From contig CM042546.1 in assembly GCA_023630585.1 (NCBI GenBank), forward strand, positions 14,890,310-14,954,309: a DNA stretch of 64,000 nt. Direction: 5' to 3'. The DNA comes from Cranoglanis bouderius (Eukaryota > Chordata > Actinopteri > Siluriformes > Cranoglanididae). Under the pieces are notes generated by a model. It saw only the letters and a program-made list of their open reading frames with translations, was not told the origin of the DNA and did not search any database. Of this stretch, positions 11,301-23,603 are shown one piece after another. A program made the translations under genes and the position numbers. The first letter of the stretch is position 1; the number at the start of each line of letters is the position of its first letter.

Positions 11301-11939
11301 GCTCACCTCGATCTTGTCTCTATGCTGGAATATGTCACCTGCCTCAGACAGAGTGAGAACACAACTCTATCTTTACCCCGTCGGGGCTTCTCCATCTGTA
11401 AAAGGCTCTCGCTAATCTTTTTGCTGTTCTCCATATTTATATATCTCACTGCTCAGAGAATTGTTTAGATTTGTTGGGAATGTGACGTATCTCAAATGCT
11501 ATTGGCTGTTGTTTAAATCCGTCAAGCACTTTGACCTCCTGTTTAAGAAGGAAATACGTCAGCATATGGAATCTAATGAGCTAAGAAGCCATTTCCTGGA
11601 GAATTTAACATCCAAAGAGGCAATCTGTATAAAATAATTCATTCTTTTTTTTCAGTGAGTTCCTACTTTGCCTCTTTTCTGAAACCCAGCCTTCCCATGT
11701 CAGATTAAAAAAAAAAAAAGAAACTAAAATACTAAGTTAAGGCCAAGCCAAAAGAAACGGATCACATGCTGCTGCACTAAAAGCTTAAAATCCCATCTCC
11801 AGACAACACAGATACTGTTCAATTTACTTTCAAGTTCCTGAAATGTTAAGTATTCGATCTACTCTATTGAGCTCAGGTCCAATAGTCATTTCATGTGTTA
11901 GTTTAGCGCCACTTGGAACTTCATTTCTCCATTTTTCAT

Positions 11940-12330
11940 TCTGTTTAGTGGCTAGAAACCGAGTTAACAAAGTCTTTGCTTCGCTTTTTTCCTCCAGGAC
12001 TTCCTAACAGGAATGGCTTCTCTGCTTTTTGCCATTACCTTCATCTTAATTCCTTCTTGGTATTCAATAAACCTTTGCAAGCTTGACTATTCTGTTCATT
12101 GGTATTATTCATGGCAGCTTTATGTGCAGCGGAGCAGCTTCTAACGCGCTCTCGGTTTATTAAACTAATTTCAAACAGTTCTCTCTTGCAATAAACACTT
12201 ATTTATGCGGCGAGACTTGCTCAATACCACCATGTTTCACACTGACTTAAACCTGAGGGGCTTTTTAATTAAAGCACCAGTCAGGGCTTGGGAATCACAC
12301 TGCTTAGCTGAAGGGGGTCAAAGGTGAGCC
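11940..12330. other. Complex unique stretch, candidate conserved non-coding
   Basis: No repeat structure or low complexity, with several TAAT/ATTA words. A candidate intronic regulatory element on sequence texture alone. Confidence 0.2.
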
Positions 12331-12487
12331 AAGTGTTTCCAAGGTCAACACTTGCTAAAAAGTTAAGTGTTCAGGAAAGAGCCAAGTGTTTTCCCAATGG
12401 AGCTACAGTAGAAAGGTTCTATAATTGCGTGTACTTCCACTTAGGTCTGTTAATTGGCCTAGATTTTTGGGTTTTGTCACACAGGCA

Positions 12488-12491
<4 letters not shown>

Positions 12492-12553
<62 letters not shown>
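12492..12553. repeat. (CA)n microsatellite
   Basis: About 62 bp of uninterrupted CA; gives a His-Thr shadow ORF. Confidence 0.97.
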
Positions 12554-12554
<1 letters not shown>

Positions 12555-12984
12555 AAAGATCACGGCTCAGGCTGTCAGCTACAGATGGTAGATGGTAATG
12601 CTGTTTTTAATTGGCCTTTAAGAGTAATGGTTACTGTTAAACGTTGCCTATTTTTGTAAAACATTCACTGCAGATTGTATCTGGTTGCCATGTCATCCGT
12701 CTTACTGAACAAGCTATTGACCCGAACAGGAAAATTCAGGCGTTCAATAATGAAATGCACCACTGATAGACTCAATATCCTATACTATATTAACTCTATA
12801 AATTCTAGCATCCCTTAATGCATAAACACTACACAATGTTATACTGCATTGTAAACCATGTATTACTTTAATCAGACAGGAGGACAAAAAAAATCCATAA
12901 CGTGGCTTTTAATGATTTATTTTAAACTGATAAATGTAAATGACACATACTGAATGATATGCAAGAATAAAACTTGACAGCATT

Positions 12985-13165
12985 TGCTCATTTGGCTGAC
13001 ACTTTTATCCAAAGCGGCTTAGGATTGAGGCTACATCTGAGCATTTGAAGGTTAAGGATAATGCTCAAGGACCCAACCATGGCAGCTTGGCAGTGCTGGA
13101 ATTTGAACCCATGACCTTCTGATCAGTAGTGCAAAGGCTCAACCACTGAGCCCCCACTTCCCAAC
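12985..13165 (-). repeat. tRNA-derived SINE
   Basis: Read on the minus strand it starts GGCTCAGTGGTTGAG (box A-like), then GGGTTCAAATTCC (box B: GGTTCRANNCC). It continues with CAGCACTGCCAAGCTGCCA and ends near TTTATCC on the plus strand. This wording is widespread in teleost genomes, from memory. It is a SINE copy, not a tRNA. Confidence 0.7.
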
Positions 13166-13250
13166 AGGGTGTGCTGTTATAGGACAATAATCAATGAAGT
13201 GGTGTGGTGTAACGCTTTTATCACAGGTTACTAATTTCCACAGTTGATTA

Positions 13251-13610
13251 TTATATGGATGGATGGATGGATGGATGGCTGAGTGGATGGATGAGTAGAT
13301 GGATGGAAGGGTGGGTGGATGGATGGATAGATGGGTGAGTGGAAGGATGGGTGGTTGGGTGGGTTTATGGATGGATGGATGGAAGGATTTACCACAATTT
13401 ACTATTTTTAAATAGTTGATTATTATTTGGATGGATGGATGGATGGATGGATGGATGGATGGCTGAGTGAGTGATGGGTGGATGGTTGGTTGTTTGGATG
13501 GATTGATGGAAGGATGGATGAATGGGTGAGGGAATGAATGGATTGGTGGATGGATGAATGGATAGATGGATGGAAGGGTGGATGGATGGATGGATGGCTG
13601 GATGGATAAA
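13251..13610. repeat. (GATG)n-type satellite
   Basis: About 360 bp of imperfect GGAT/GATG units in two blocks separated by a short unique spacer near 13385-13425. It produces a Ser-Ile-His-Pro shadow frame on the minus strand. Confidence 0.95.
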
Positions 13611-13699
13611 TGGGTGTTTTTTCTATTGCTGCTAAGATAGTAAAACTCAGCTCAAAATAGTTTGGTCTAACAGTTAGTATCATCTGATAACACAGCACT

Positions 13700-13810
13700 G
13701 TTGAATTCTCGAATCTGATTGGTCAGAAGGTGTTTATCAATTTTCGAAAACAGCAGCTCTGACAGTAGCGTGAGCTGATTTAAATAGGTCAACTCTACCA
13801 TGTAGTCCTG
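13700..13810 (+). repeat. Unnamed dispersed repeat, copy C (partial)
   Basis: Carries CGAATCTGATTGGTCAGAA followed by AACAGCAGCTCTGACAGTAG, as in copies A and B. Confidence 0.6.
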
Positions 13811-14427
13811 TCATGACTGATCAACTAAATGTCACTTCAAAACAACCAGAACATACTTAAACACCAACAAAACTGGTACCAACAATAAAGTTCTACAATG
13901 AAACTGTAAACTTTACTATGACAAGAGCTTGAATTTGTTACTGTTCCTCTGCCCCTGTTACAGTCTACAGCAACATCTCTGAGCTTCTCCAATCCCTGTG
14001 AGGGAATAACCAGGCAGGCTTGTTTTAACTCTGAGCCAAAGCACAAGAGATCAGATCCTACCGAGCAAAGCATCATAAAACATCATACAGCTCTATTTAC
14101 TCAGGAAATGTAGAGGAGAGCAGGAGAGGGGAAAGAAATTTTTTTAGTGAAGATGTGCTTCTTATTGTCAAAAAATTCATGGTGCTGTTATTCACACTGA
14201 TGTCGCTAAAACTGTGAACATTCTGTGAGCTGGAATGCAGACTAGGGTTAGGTTTTCTATAAAAATATTTTTTTTTAAACTACTTCATGCTGTTACTTTG
14301 GTGACAACATCCACTTGACTGTTTTGCACAGCTGTAAATAAACAAGACATGTGGCAGGTATTTTTTGTTAAGCAGAGTTGCTCTTATCTTAATAAAGTAT
14401 GTACAATAAAGTCAGTACATAAAGTCA

Positions 14428-14600
14428 ATCTGTCTGTCTGGATCACAATGTCTATCTGTCTGTCTACCTACAATGACTATCTATCTATCTACCTATCTGG
14501 ACCACAATGCCTGTCTGTCTCTTTATGAACCATATCTGTCTGTCTGCCTGTCGTCTGTCCATCTATCTGTCTGTCTGTCTGTCTCACCGTCGGTCTGTCT
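14428..14600. repeat. (CTGT/CTAT)n tetranucleotide repeat
   Basis: Interrupted CTGT and CTAT units, followed by a short CT run near 14611. Confidence 0.95.
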
Positions 14601-16860
14601 TCCAACAATTTCTCTCTCTCTCTCGATTGCTTCCCTTCTCTGCGCAATGGATGGATTTTTGAAAACAATGGAAGCAAATCACAGTGTCTCACCACAGATG
14701 TTCAACAATCTCTTTTTTTTCCTGAGGAATTGTTCAATTTCCCATAAGACATTGCTCAAAATATGCATAACAACATTGCGGCGTAGACTAAAGCTGTTCT
14801 GATAAAAGGTAGCGCTGCTTCTCGTCACTGATACTCTCCATAGGTTCAGTACACTTTGTGAACAGATTCTCACACTTTAGTGCTTTACTCCGCTCTAACA
14901 CATCTGATTCCACTCAGAGCGGTTTAGATCAAACTGATATGAGCTGAATTTACGCTTGACACTAGACCCAGTGGATATGGTTCTGTTCTAGTGGCTGGAA
15001 CATTGTGAGTTCTAATACCACGACTTCCAAAGATCCACTGTTGGGCCTTCGCAAAGTTCTTAACCTTCAGATTTGTTCTCAGATTGCTTTATGCCTCAAA
15101 ATATAAGTGACTTTTAAATATATTTTGTCCGTCATATGACTAAATGTAAACCTATCAGTTTGTCAGGGTGCTTTTAGTGTCCTTTTCGAAACGTGTGATC
15201 TCTTTGTGTTACTCTAAGATTTACTAAGCATACAGTAAATTGTCAAAATAATAAATGTGTGGTCAGAAATAACAAACTCTACTTTGACATGTCTAAATAA
15301 TCAAAATAGTTAAATACTGTAGATTTTGCCAAAACAATGTTTAAATGACCTAATAAAAAATACTTTAATAATAAGATATTTAGTCAACAAAACAAATAAC
15401 CACTCTTCACATCCGTGGTGAGCAGAAAAGGATCTCAGAATGCACAACATACCAAACCTTGAGGCAGATTTGCAATGATTTGTTATACTATTATGTAGAA
15501 TTAGATACTGATTAAAAACATTTTCCACCTCCTTCTGTTTTTATCTGCTTGTCGTCCTCGAGGATCTCATTTACTACTAGTGGCTTTGCTCCAAGCCAAG
15601 TGTGTATGATATACTGTATAAACTTCTCTACCTTATTTTTCCCCCCCTCACTGTCTCTTTTTCTTTTACTTCTACCAAAGCGCAAACCCTTAATTCTTCA
15701 AGGGTAAAACGCTCTTTCTCTCTGAGTGCATAAATTGTGTAATACACCTCCCAGGGCATTATAAGTTAGGAGAAATGTTAAGAGGCTTCTGAAACAACCA
15801 CACAGAGTTAGCATTTTTGCTAGTTTATATAAAACTGAAAAGAAAAAAAAAATAATAATAATCCATTGCTTGCAAGCTTGAATTTGGATGAATCTCTCAT
15901 GAGATTCGGGAAAACAGCAGAAAATTTGCTTCTGCTGCTAGCTACAAATCTGTATTTGTTTAGTGCTCCAAATATCTGTACATCTATCTGGATTTAAACC
16001 ATAACCCTTTAACCTTCTTCTCAACCGTTTGGTAGAGCACATTTTGAGACACTACATCTTATTGAAAAATGTGTTGAACTTAACTCAGCCTCATTGAGCC
16101 ATCTCTACCACTCGGTTTAGGTATGTTATGTTAAAAATATTCACTAAATGTTGCTGTGTCTTGAAATAGTGTGCCTTTTCAGTTTGCCTCCTTACAGGAA
16201 GTTAGCAAAAAGAAAGTCACTCCAGACATCCGCCTCTGGGTTTTATTTCTAAATGGTTCTGGTATTTGGTAAATGTATTTATACTTTCATCATGAAGTGA
16301 ATTCCAGCCTGTACTCAAATGGCCATAAGTTACCTATACTAGGCCTATAGTAAAACAAAATGTGGGGTCTGTTAAAATAAACATTGATGATTGTTGTTAT
16401 TGCCCCAAGGAAATAAAAAAAATGCAAAGAAAACAATTTCCCATCGGTTTTTTTCTTAGTGAGGATGTTAAAGGACTATGCGGGTGTGGCCTAAACTCAA
16501 AGAATTTTTTTTTTTTTTTTTTTTTTAGTTGCTGTCACATCCCATGGCAATGTATAAAGCTGTTTAATCCATGTTTTGTTTTGACACAAAATTTGAAAAA
16601 AGAATACAAATGAAATAAAATAAAATTCACATTATTATTTTATTTATTTATTTGCATCCCACAAGATTCCAGTCCCGACAACATGCACTGTAAACCTTTC
16701 TAACAAAGAAAAAAAAAATTAGCCAGATAAGGAATGTCTGGACCAACCAGTGGATCCAAAGAGTTAATAAAATAATAATAAAATAATAATACATCTAGTC
16801 TAAGAAAGTATGATCAAATGAGATGTCCCAGGAATGATCTGATCTATCCTGGGTTTGGTC
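14600..16860. other. Intronic stretch without genes
   Basis: A SINE-like remnant is possible at 14975-15070 (TGTGAGTTCTAATACCAC, a degraded box B). There are poly-A/T runs at 15841-15852 and 16505-16527. No exon or element with clear ends. Confidence 0.5.
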
Positions 16861-16870
16861 TCTATTTATA

Positions 16871-16888
16871 CCCCCCCCCCCCCCCCCC
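16871..16888. repeat. Poly-C run
   Basis: Eighteen consecutive C. The Pro-rich frames that cross it are artefacts. Confidence 0.97.
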
Positions 16889-17079
16889 TTCATATCAAAC
16901 AATTTCCCATTATGTTTGGTTTTCAGAAAATCCAGCTACCATTAGCTTCAGAAAACCAGGTTTTTCAGCCACCATTGTTTTCAGAAAATCATGTTTTTCA
17001 GTTACCATTATATCCAGGTTTTTCAAGGTTAGACGAAAAAAAAACCCACTCTCCCCCCTCTTTTCCGCCTTCTTTCCTT

Positions 17080-17225
17080 CTTGCCCCGCCCCCTATAAAA
17101 GACCTCCGTGGCCCAATCCGCCAAAATGTCTCCCAGCAATCCAGATAAGCCCACCTTTCCCTGCGTTCTCTCTATGGTTCTCATATTAAACTTTTATTCT
17201 CCGCTTCAGTTTTATCTCTTTACAT
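17080..17225 (+). promoter_or_regulatory. GC box plus TATA promoter-like module
   Basis: GCCCCGCCCCC is followed directly by TATAAAAG (17093-17100). About 25 nt downstream is CCAAAATG, an ATG in fair Kozak context at 17126. A 34-codon open frame runs from it to TTTACATGG|GTAAGT, a consensus splice donor at 17227. This is opposite in strand to mdga1. It could be an LTR promoter (ATTAAA lies at 17186), an internal transcript start or chance. No transcript evidence is available. Confidence 0.3.
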
Positions 17226-17440
17226 GGGTAAGTGTTGTTTTTATGTATTACAGATTCTGTGCATGATTTTAACATGTTTTTGTGTTTTACACACTACTTA
17301 AAGCTCTATTATAATCTAAGTCTTGAGATTACACATTTTTGCTAGGATACTAAGATTATGCTCACTGCTATAGGATTATGCTTTCATAGTGTTTTTTTGC
17401 CTGTGTATATATTTATTTACAATACATAAAATATAATATA

Positions 17441-18944
17441 CAGGTGCATCTCAATAAATTAGAATGTTGTGGAAAAGTTCATTTATTTCAGTAATTCAGC
17501 TCAAGTTGTGAAACTTGTGTATTAAATAAATTCAGCGCACACAGACTGAAGTAGTTTAAGTCTTTGGTTCTTTTAATTGTGATGATTTTGGCTCACATTT
17601 AACAAAAACCCACCAATTCACTATCTCAACAAATTAGAATACTTCATAAGACCAATAAAAAAAAACATTTTTAGTGAATTGTTGGCCTTCTGGAAAGTAT
17701 GTTCATTTACTGTACATGTACTCAATACTTGGTAGGGGCTCCTTTTGCTTTAATTACTGCCTCAATTCAGTGCGGCATGGAGGTGATCAGTTTGTGGCAC
17801 GGTGGTATGGAAGCCCAGGTTTCTTTGACAGTGGCCTTCAGCTCATCTGCATTTTTTGGTCTCCTGTTTCTCATTTTCCTCTTGACAATACCCCATAGAT
17901 TCTCTATGGGGTTCAGGTCTGGTGAGTTTGCTGGCCAGTCAAGCACACCAACACCATGGTCATTTAACCAACTTTTGGTGCTTTTGGCAGTGTGGGCAGG
18001 TGCCAAATCCTGCTGGAAATTGAAATCAGCATCTTCAAAAAGCTGGTCAGCAGAAGGAAGCATGAAGTGCTCCAAAATTTCTTGGTAAATGGATGCAGTG
18101 ACTTTGGTTTTCAAAAAACACAATGGACCAACACCAGCAGATGACATTGCACCCCAAATCATGACAGACTGTGGAAACTTAACACTGGACTTCAAGCAAC
18201 TTGGGCTATGAGCTTCTCCACACTTCCTCCAGACTCTAGGACCTTGGTTTCCAAATGAAATCCAAAACCTGCTCTCATCTGAAAAGAGGACTTTGGTCCA
18301 CTGGGCAACAGTCCAGTTCTTCTTCTCCTTAGCCCAGGTAAGACGCCTCTGACGTTGTCTGTGGTTCAGGAGTGGCTTAACAAGAGGAATATGACAACTG
18401 TAGCCAAATTCCTTGACACGTCTGTTTGTGGTGGCTCTTGATGCCTTGACCCCAGCCTCAGTCCATTCCTTGTGAAGTTCACTCAAATTCTTGAATCGAT
18501 TTTGCTTGACAATCCTCATAAGGCTGCGGTTCTCTCGGTTGGTTGTGCATCTTTTTCTTCCACACTTTTTCCTTCCACTCAACTTTCTGTTAACATGCTT
18601 GGATACAGCACTCTGTGAACAGCCAGCTTCTTTGGCAATGAATGTTTGTGGCTTACCTAGTGAACCAAACTGAGAGACCATTTTGAAGGCTCAGGAAACC
18701 TTTGCAGGTGTTTTGAGTTGATTAGCTGATTGGCATGTCACCATATTCTAATTTGTTGAGATAGTGAATTGGTGGGTTTTTGTTAAATGTAAACCAAAAT
18801 CATCACAATTAAAAGAACCAAAGACTTAAACTACTTCAGTCTGTGTGCATTGAATTTATTTAATACACGAGTTTCACAATTTGAGTTGAATTACTGAAAT
18901 AAATGAACTTTTCCACGACATTCTAATTTATTGAGATGCACCTG
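17441..18944 (-). mobile_element. Tc1 element, nearly intact
   Basis: A 1,504-bp Tc1 element flanked by TA on both sides (17439-17440, 18945-18946). It has terminal inverted repeats of about 200 bp that start CAGGTGCATCTCAATAAATT on both ends, and an inner copy of the AATTTGTTGAGATAGTGAAT word. The two repeats differ at only a handful of positions, so the insertion looks fairly young. The transposase gene reads on the minus strand. Confidence 0.96.
17767..18681 (-). pseudogene. Tc1 transposase, DD34E, truncated by one stop
   Basis: A 304-residue open frame starting MVSQFGSLG. The helix-turn-helix region includes GCSQSAVSKHV and a GRKKCGRKR basic patch. The catalytic residues are present: Asp in LFSDESRF, Asp in FQQDLAPAHT and Glu in SPDLNPIENLW. 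Thirty-four residues separate the last two, the Tc1 DD34E pattern. Two defects are visible. The N-terminus passes straight from SLG to KPQTF and seems some 30 residues shorter than I remember for the family. An in-frame TGA (17767-17769) sits where CGA is expected, and 14 sense codons follow before the usual stop at 17722. The stop looks like CpG decay. Confidence 0.93.
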
Positions 18945-18999
18945 TAATATAATATAATATAATATAATATAAGGTGTTGTTTTTCCCCGTTTTCCTAGC

Positions 19000-21130
19000 C
19001 TCTCATGGACATGCGTTATCTGCAGTTGTTATGGCTTTACCTCGACATGTCCCGAGAGCTCCTCAGCCATGCACAACACCGCACGGCAAAGGGCCCGTCT
19101 TTATATTATTCTACTCCTTAATAAACTACACTACGTGTTTATCTGGTCTTCTGTGTTTGTTATTTATATTTTATGCAAATTAATTCCCACACTATGATTA
19201 TATAAAATATCTGATTATATAAAATACAACACATTATGTATAATAAATTAATCAAGTAACATAACGGTAATGCCCCGGTCAAGAATGAGACAATGCTTAT
19301 ACATCGCAGCCGAACGATACTGAGAAACTGGCCAGAGGAAAAGGTTTAAACATAAACGATTAAAAGATATTGGAAAAGTTCTGTTTATAAGACTAAATGT
19401 TTCCCAAAAGTAAACTGGAATATATAGCCCCGCCACTGCACTTAGGTTTAAAAGAGCAACGAAGAGCTACATGCGAGTCCGAGGGAAAGAAAGAGAATTA
19501 TATTTCCCATTACCTTTCTGTCAAGTGCCGTAGTGGTGGAAAGGCCAGAAAAGCATTCTTATTAGGAGCAAGCATCAGGGCAACAAAACTCTTGGGTTGT
19601 TGTGTAAATAGGAGGGAAAATTGAGAGTATTCGCTTAGAGCACTTTGGCGACATTAGCCATATATACTCTCTCTTTATACTTACTAGTAGTTCACACTGC
19701 AGCAGGCTTGCCTGTTATGGACTGTTGTGGACAGAATTATTGAATGAATAGTATAATTAAATGCTACAAATTGTCCAACCATTGTCACTTCCACATTTCA
19801 TATTAAAATAATTACTAAAAAAAAACTCTATAGTTGTGTAAAAAACACATTTTTCTCAAATTTCTCTTCCATTTTCTTTTGCACAGAAACCAAAAACTGG
19901 TGGAAACCACCAACTGTGAGAGTAGAGACTGGAGATATTGGGCAACCTGAGAAACATAACTAGTTCAAAGTATTTACTGCTAAAATCATACACGTATTTG
20001 TTAGTACACACCCTCAACATTTTCCACTGACAGAATTTTCCAAAATTTCCCAAACACACACTAGCCCCTTAACCCACAGCAACACTAACCACGATAAAGC
20101 ACGTACTGAAAATGAATGAATGAGCACAGCAAACATACATCTGATACGCTCCTTTCTTCTTGAATGTAGCACACACTTCATATCTGACACAACTGGCATG
20201 AAATTAAACTTCAAGCCAGTGATTTTTAAAAACTTTTTTGTTCTTCTAAAATGTTTTTGTGCAAACCTACAAATGAAAGCCTAAAATATCCTTATAACAG
20301 CTACATAGTCACTCCCACACAAAATGACTGTACACTTGTTGCTTAAGGTGATTGGTTAGTGTGAACGTAGGTAGAAAATGTGATGTCTAAAAGTGTGAAC
20401 ATTACTACAAGGCTGTTGTGAACATGTCATTTAATGAAGATGGATTATAAGGTGAGTCACAACTGAATAAAACGGGGGGGGATGAAAAGGGGAAAAAAAA
20501 AAAAAGTTCAAAATGTCCCACCAGCTATGGCCAAAAATCAGAGCGACTGCATCTTTTTTTGACGAGCCTCGACCTTTGTGTTTCCAGGTGTTTGAACAGA
20601 ACGCATTTAAAAACCCTGGCTGAGTGACACGCAGAACTAAAGCCAACCCATGCCCCCGCTGGCAAGGTCTTAAATTCATCCAGCCGGAATTTTTACGTCT
20701 TTCCTTTTAACAAAAGCAAAAAAGGTCAAGCTGAGCTCGACACTGTGCCGCGTTGCATTAAATAACCTTCACTGAGAGAAAGGGAGGCCTACAGGGGAGA
20801 TGGCAAAACACATTTCAGATAAAGCCTTGCCCAGTGTGACGACATGTGGGCTGATTTTTATCAGCTCTTAACCCATGGCCACATTTGTTCTCCCACTTAT
20901 ATACTCCCTGCATATGGATACATTGATGTTTTAGTCAAACGCTATTTGTACCCAAGATAAAATATAAAACTGTATACAGTCAGTTTAGTCATCACCAGGT
21001 GACATCTCTGGATTATGCTACATTCACATTATATCTGAGTAACTGCTATTGGCATTTTCCGACATTCAAGTCGACCTCTATTAGTCCGGATGAACATACT
21101 GTGTCTTAAGATGTCTTAAGATTTTTGTTT
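19000..21130. other. Intronic stretch without genes
   Basis: A promoter- or LTR-like patch (TCTTTATATT, AATAAACTAC) lies at 19090-19140. From 20500 to 20900 the sequence is complex and free of repeats, a weak candidate for a conserved non-coding element. The short frames show no family motif. Confidence 0.45.
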
Positions 21131-21149
21131 ATATTTCAGTTTTTGGGCC

Positions 21150-21265
21150 ATTCAATGGACCGGTGTCCGGAGTATGCCTTCTTGCTTCTCCAAGCATCTC
21201 TGATGTTCACGGATCCACATCAACCCTGACCAGCTCTTACTGAAGATGATGGCTGATTAAAATCC
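21150..21265 (+). repeat. SINE 3' fragment
   Basis: Resembles the 3' half of the SINE family at 29795-30090 (CAATGGACCGGTGTCC, GATCCACATCAACCCTGACC). Head and tail are absent. Confidence 0.45.
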
Positions 21266-21309
21266 TGCTTTGATTCTGTTGAATATTAGTAGGAGCTGGG
21301 CTAATTTTC

Positions 21310-21885
21310 TACATGTATAGCACATTTAACAACAGACATCGTCACAAATCAGCTTTACAGGACTCTGGACGTAGCCTAGTTTTAGATCCGTCATGAGCAA
21401 GCCATTGTGACAGTGGCAAGCAGAAATCTCCCAGAGACAACATGAGGAAGAAACCTTGAGAGGAACCAGACTCGAAAAGGGAACCTGTCTTCTTCTGGAT
21501 GACTCTGGATAGGGGCATTAAAGCGGTGGTCACCAACCCTCTTCTTTGAGATCTACCTTCCTGAAGGTTTCATCTGCAACCAAAATCTAACACACCTGTT
21601 TTAGTTGATTAAGAGGTTCTTAAGGCAATTATTAGATGGTCACGATTATGGTTGGAGCTAAAGTCTTCAGGAAGGTAGAGCTCGAGGAACAGTGTTGGTG
21701 ACCACTGCATTACAGCATTACAGTATTCAGGTGTAGAAGAGTAAAGACAAAGAGTACCAAGTGTATGGAAAGGATGTTCGGTACGAGTCCTGGGATGTGC
21801 AAAGGACAGTCTTTATGATTATAACAGTTGGTAAGAGGTGCAAGTCTCCAGCATCCAGGTGAGATTATACAGGCATAAACAGTTT
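21310..21885 (+). repeat. Dispersed repeat copy, interrupted by a MITE
   Basis: Shares long wording with 35775-36100: the GCTTTA(C/T)AG block, CAGTGGCAAG, AAACCTTGAGAGGAACCAGA, and after the MITE GTGTAGAAGAGTA, GAGTCCTGGGATG and ACAGTCTTTATGATTA. The family is common in fish as I remember it, but I cannot name its class. The open frame on the minus strand is a shadow. Confidence 0.65.
21524..21707. mobile_element. hAT-type MITE with 8-bp target duplication
   Basis: A 184-bp foldback element. Its ends, GTGGTCACCAACcCT and the complement, pair over about 40 bp, including CTACCTTCCTGAAG on both sides. The flanks are CATTAAAG (21516-21523) and CATTACAG (21708-21715), seven of eight identical, as expected for a hAT duplication. 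No coding sequence. Confidence 0.85.
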
Positions 21886-21889
21886 TTAA

Positions 21890-22900
21890 GTAGAAGTAGT
21901 ACTAGCCAATGTAAAATAAAAAGCTGCAACCACAATTTTTACCTAATAAGCACGTCAACAGTTACATGTCAGAATAATGGAATGTTTTCCCCTTCTTCCA
22001 CATGATATATCATAAATCCAGCATTAGCCCAATCAGCAGTCTACCTGTATGGCCATGTATGGCAATGTCTGCAAACAGACATTATAGCAAACCTTACTTC
22101 ACCTTCTGTCGCAACCAGAGTCACTGTCCATTTTCTTTTCATCTACAGATCAGTGGGTTATTTTCTATCTGACAGTGCAAGCAAGTGCAAGCATGCATCT
22201 TCAAAGGCAGCAAACTGCACACACGCAGCGTACTCCCACCACAAACCGACCACAGGCAGGCCGAGGCAGGAAATATAATTCTCTCAGAACTGTCCTCTAC
22301 TGCTCCCCCCCCCACAACAAAGTCTCCAGTTAGAACAAATTAATCAAACTGAATGTACTATACAGAAATACTCGCTTCCCTGCTAGCATATTTTCCTCAC
22401 ACTTCCCTTATACCAGCTTGACAAAGGCTATTAATAGAGGGCAATCCTCTTCCCTGGAATGCCTTCAAGGTTGTCTCCAGGATAAAGGTCAGTCTCTGGG
22501 GAGTGATCTTTCCAGAAACATCTACGTTCACATTTGATAGCTGAATAACTCAGCGCTGGCAGAAGCCACGGAAGACAGGAAGATAAATCCCAAATATATT
22601 TCTCACTGAATGAAATGTCCGAATCAGATTTTTGTTTGCTTTTCTCTGGTGTGCAGGGAACCAATATCTGATCCACCTGAAAACTACTGGGCTTTGTTTC
22701 ACATAAACTCAGATGAACGTCACGTTACATCCTATTTCAAGTTTCACAATGGCATGCTTCGGCCTGCAGGTGAAGCGACATGTCGTCTCTATAAGTGTTG
22801 AAAACAGAACGCATTGAAATGCAAATGACTGCATTATTTTTTCTACCGAGCCAGCATGGTCAACTGCAAGGAAATGCAAAGTAAGATATAAAACATGATG
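21890..22900. other. Intronic stretch, nothing recognised
   Basis: Short open frames on both strands at 22431-22801 overlap one another and carry no family motif. Confidence 0.5.
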
Positions 22901-22904
22901 GCAT

Positions 22905-23110
22905 GTGCTGTTACACGAAAATAATCAAAGGCAGGGTTCAGTTAACAGCCCAAAGTTGATTATTCACAGATCCCAATTTATTCCTCTTATACTACTGCAC
23001 TTTTCTTCATCAAAGAACATACTTTTTATCTATTTATAGTTACAACTAATGTTGTGGAACATCGACAAAACATGTTATCACTTACAGAGCGGCAGAGTGG
23101 CAAGAAATAT
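22905..23110 (-). repeat. Unnamed dispersed repeat, copy E
   Basis: Minus-strand copy: CTTTTTATCTATTTATAGTT at 23022-23041 is the complement of the family word, with one change. The flanking CACAACATTAG and GTAAGTGATAACA words match copy B. Confidence 0.6.
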
Positions 23111-23304
23111 TTTATATTATAGACATATATATTAAACATTTGTGAGTGAGTCATGCTTTTGACATCATGAAACTTAAAGCCATTGAATATTCAAAGTGAA
23201 AAGGTGTCCAAAGTTAGTAGCAAAGAAAGTTGGCAAGTCGTGCCTGAATCCAGTGATACGTAGTGTTTACTTAAAATTGGATACACATCACCTGCTGTCA
23301 CACT

Positions 23305-23348
23305 TGCAAGCACATCCACATCCACATCCACATCCACACACACACACT
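23305..23348. repeat. (CACATC)n / (CA)n repeat
   Basis: Four CACATC units running into CA. Confidence 0.9.
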
Positions 23349-23603
23349 TGAGAAATGAGAGCTCTATTCTTGCAGGAGCACTAAACTGAAATGACGCACT
23401 GTGCTCCCATGAAGCACGGCACGTAGATGGGATGGTGTCTCGGGTTTCTGGCTCCTTTGTGGCAAGTTCTTCTCAAAATAACTCCAAGGTCACTTCTCTT
23501 GGCACTGTGGGTCTCACATGAGCACAGTGCTAATTAGCCATTATGTGATGAAAAAAGCTCATTCCAGATTAATCTTTCAGCTTTAGAATGGATGGAAGTT
23601 CCA

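Noticed and set aside
11186..13165. tRNA genes from box A/B matches
   Set aside because: No cloverleaf can be completed and the wording repeats at several sites, so they are SINE heads.
13251..13610. CRISPR-like regular repeats
   Set aside because: Units are 4 bp, imperfect and without spacers; a simple satellite in a vertebrate intron.
16818..17189. Two Pro-rich frames of 97 and 123 residues
   Set aside because: They arise from the poly-C run and pyrimidine-rich sequence; no domain and no splice support.
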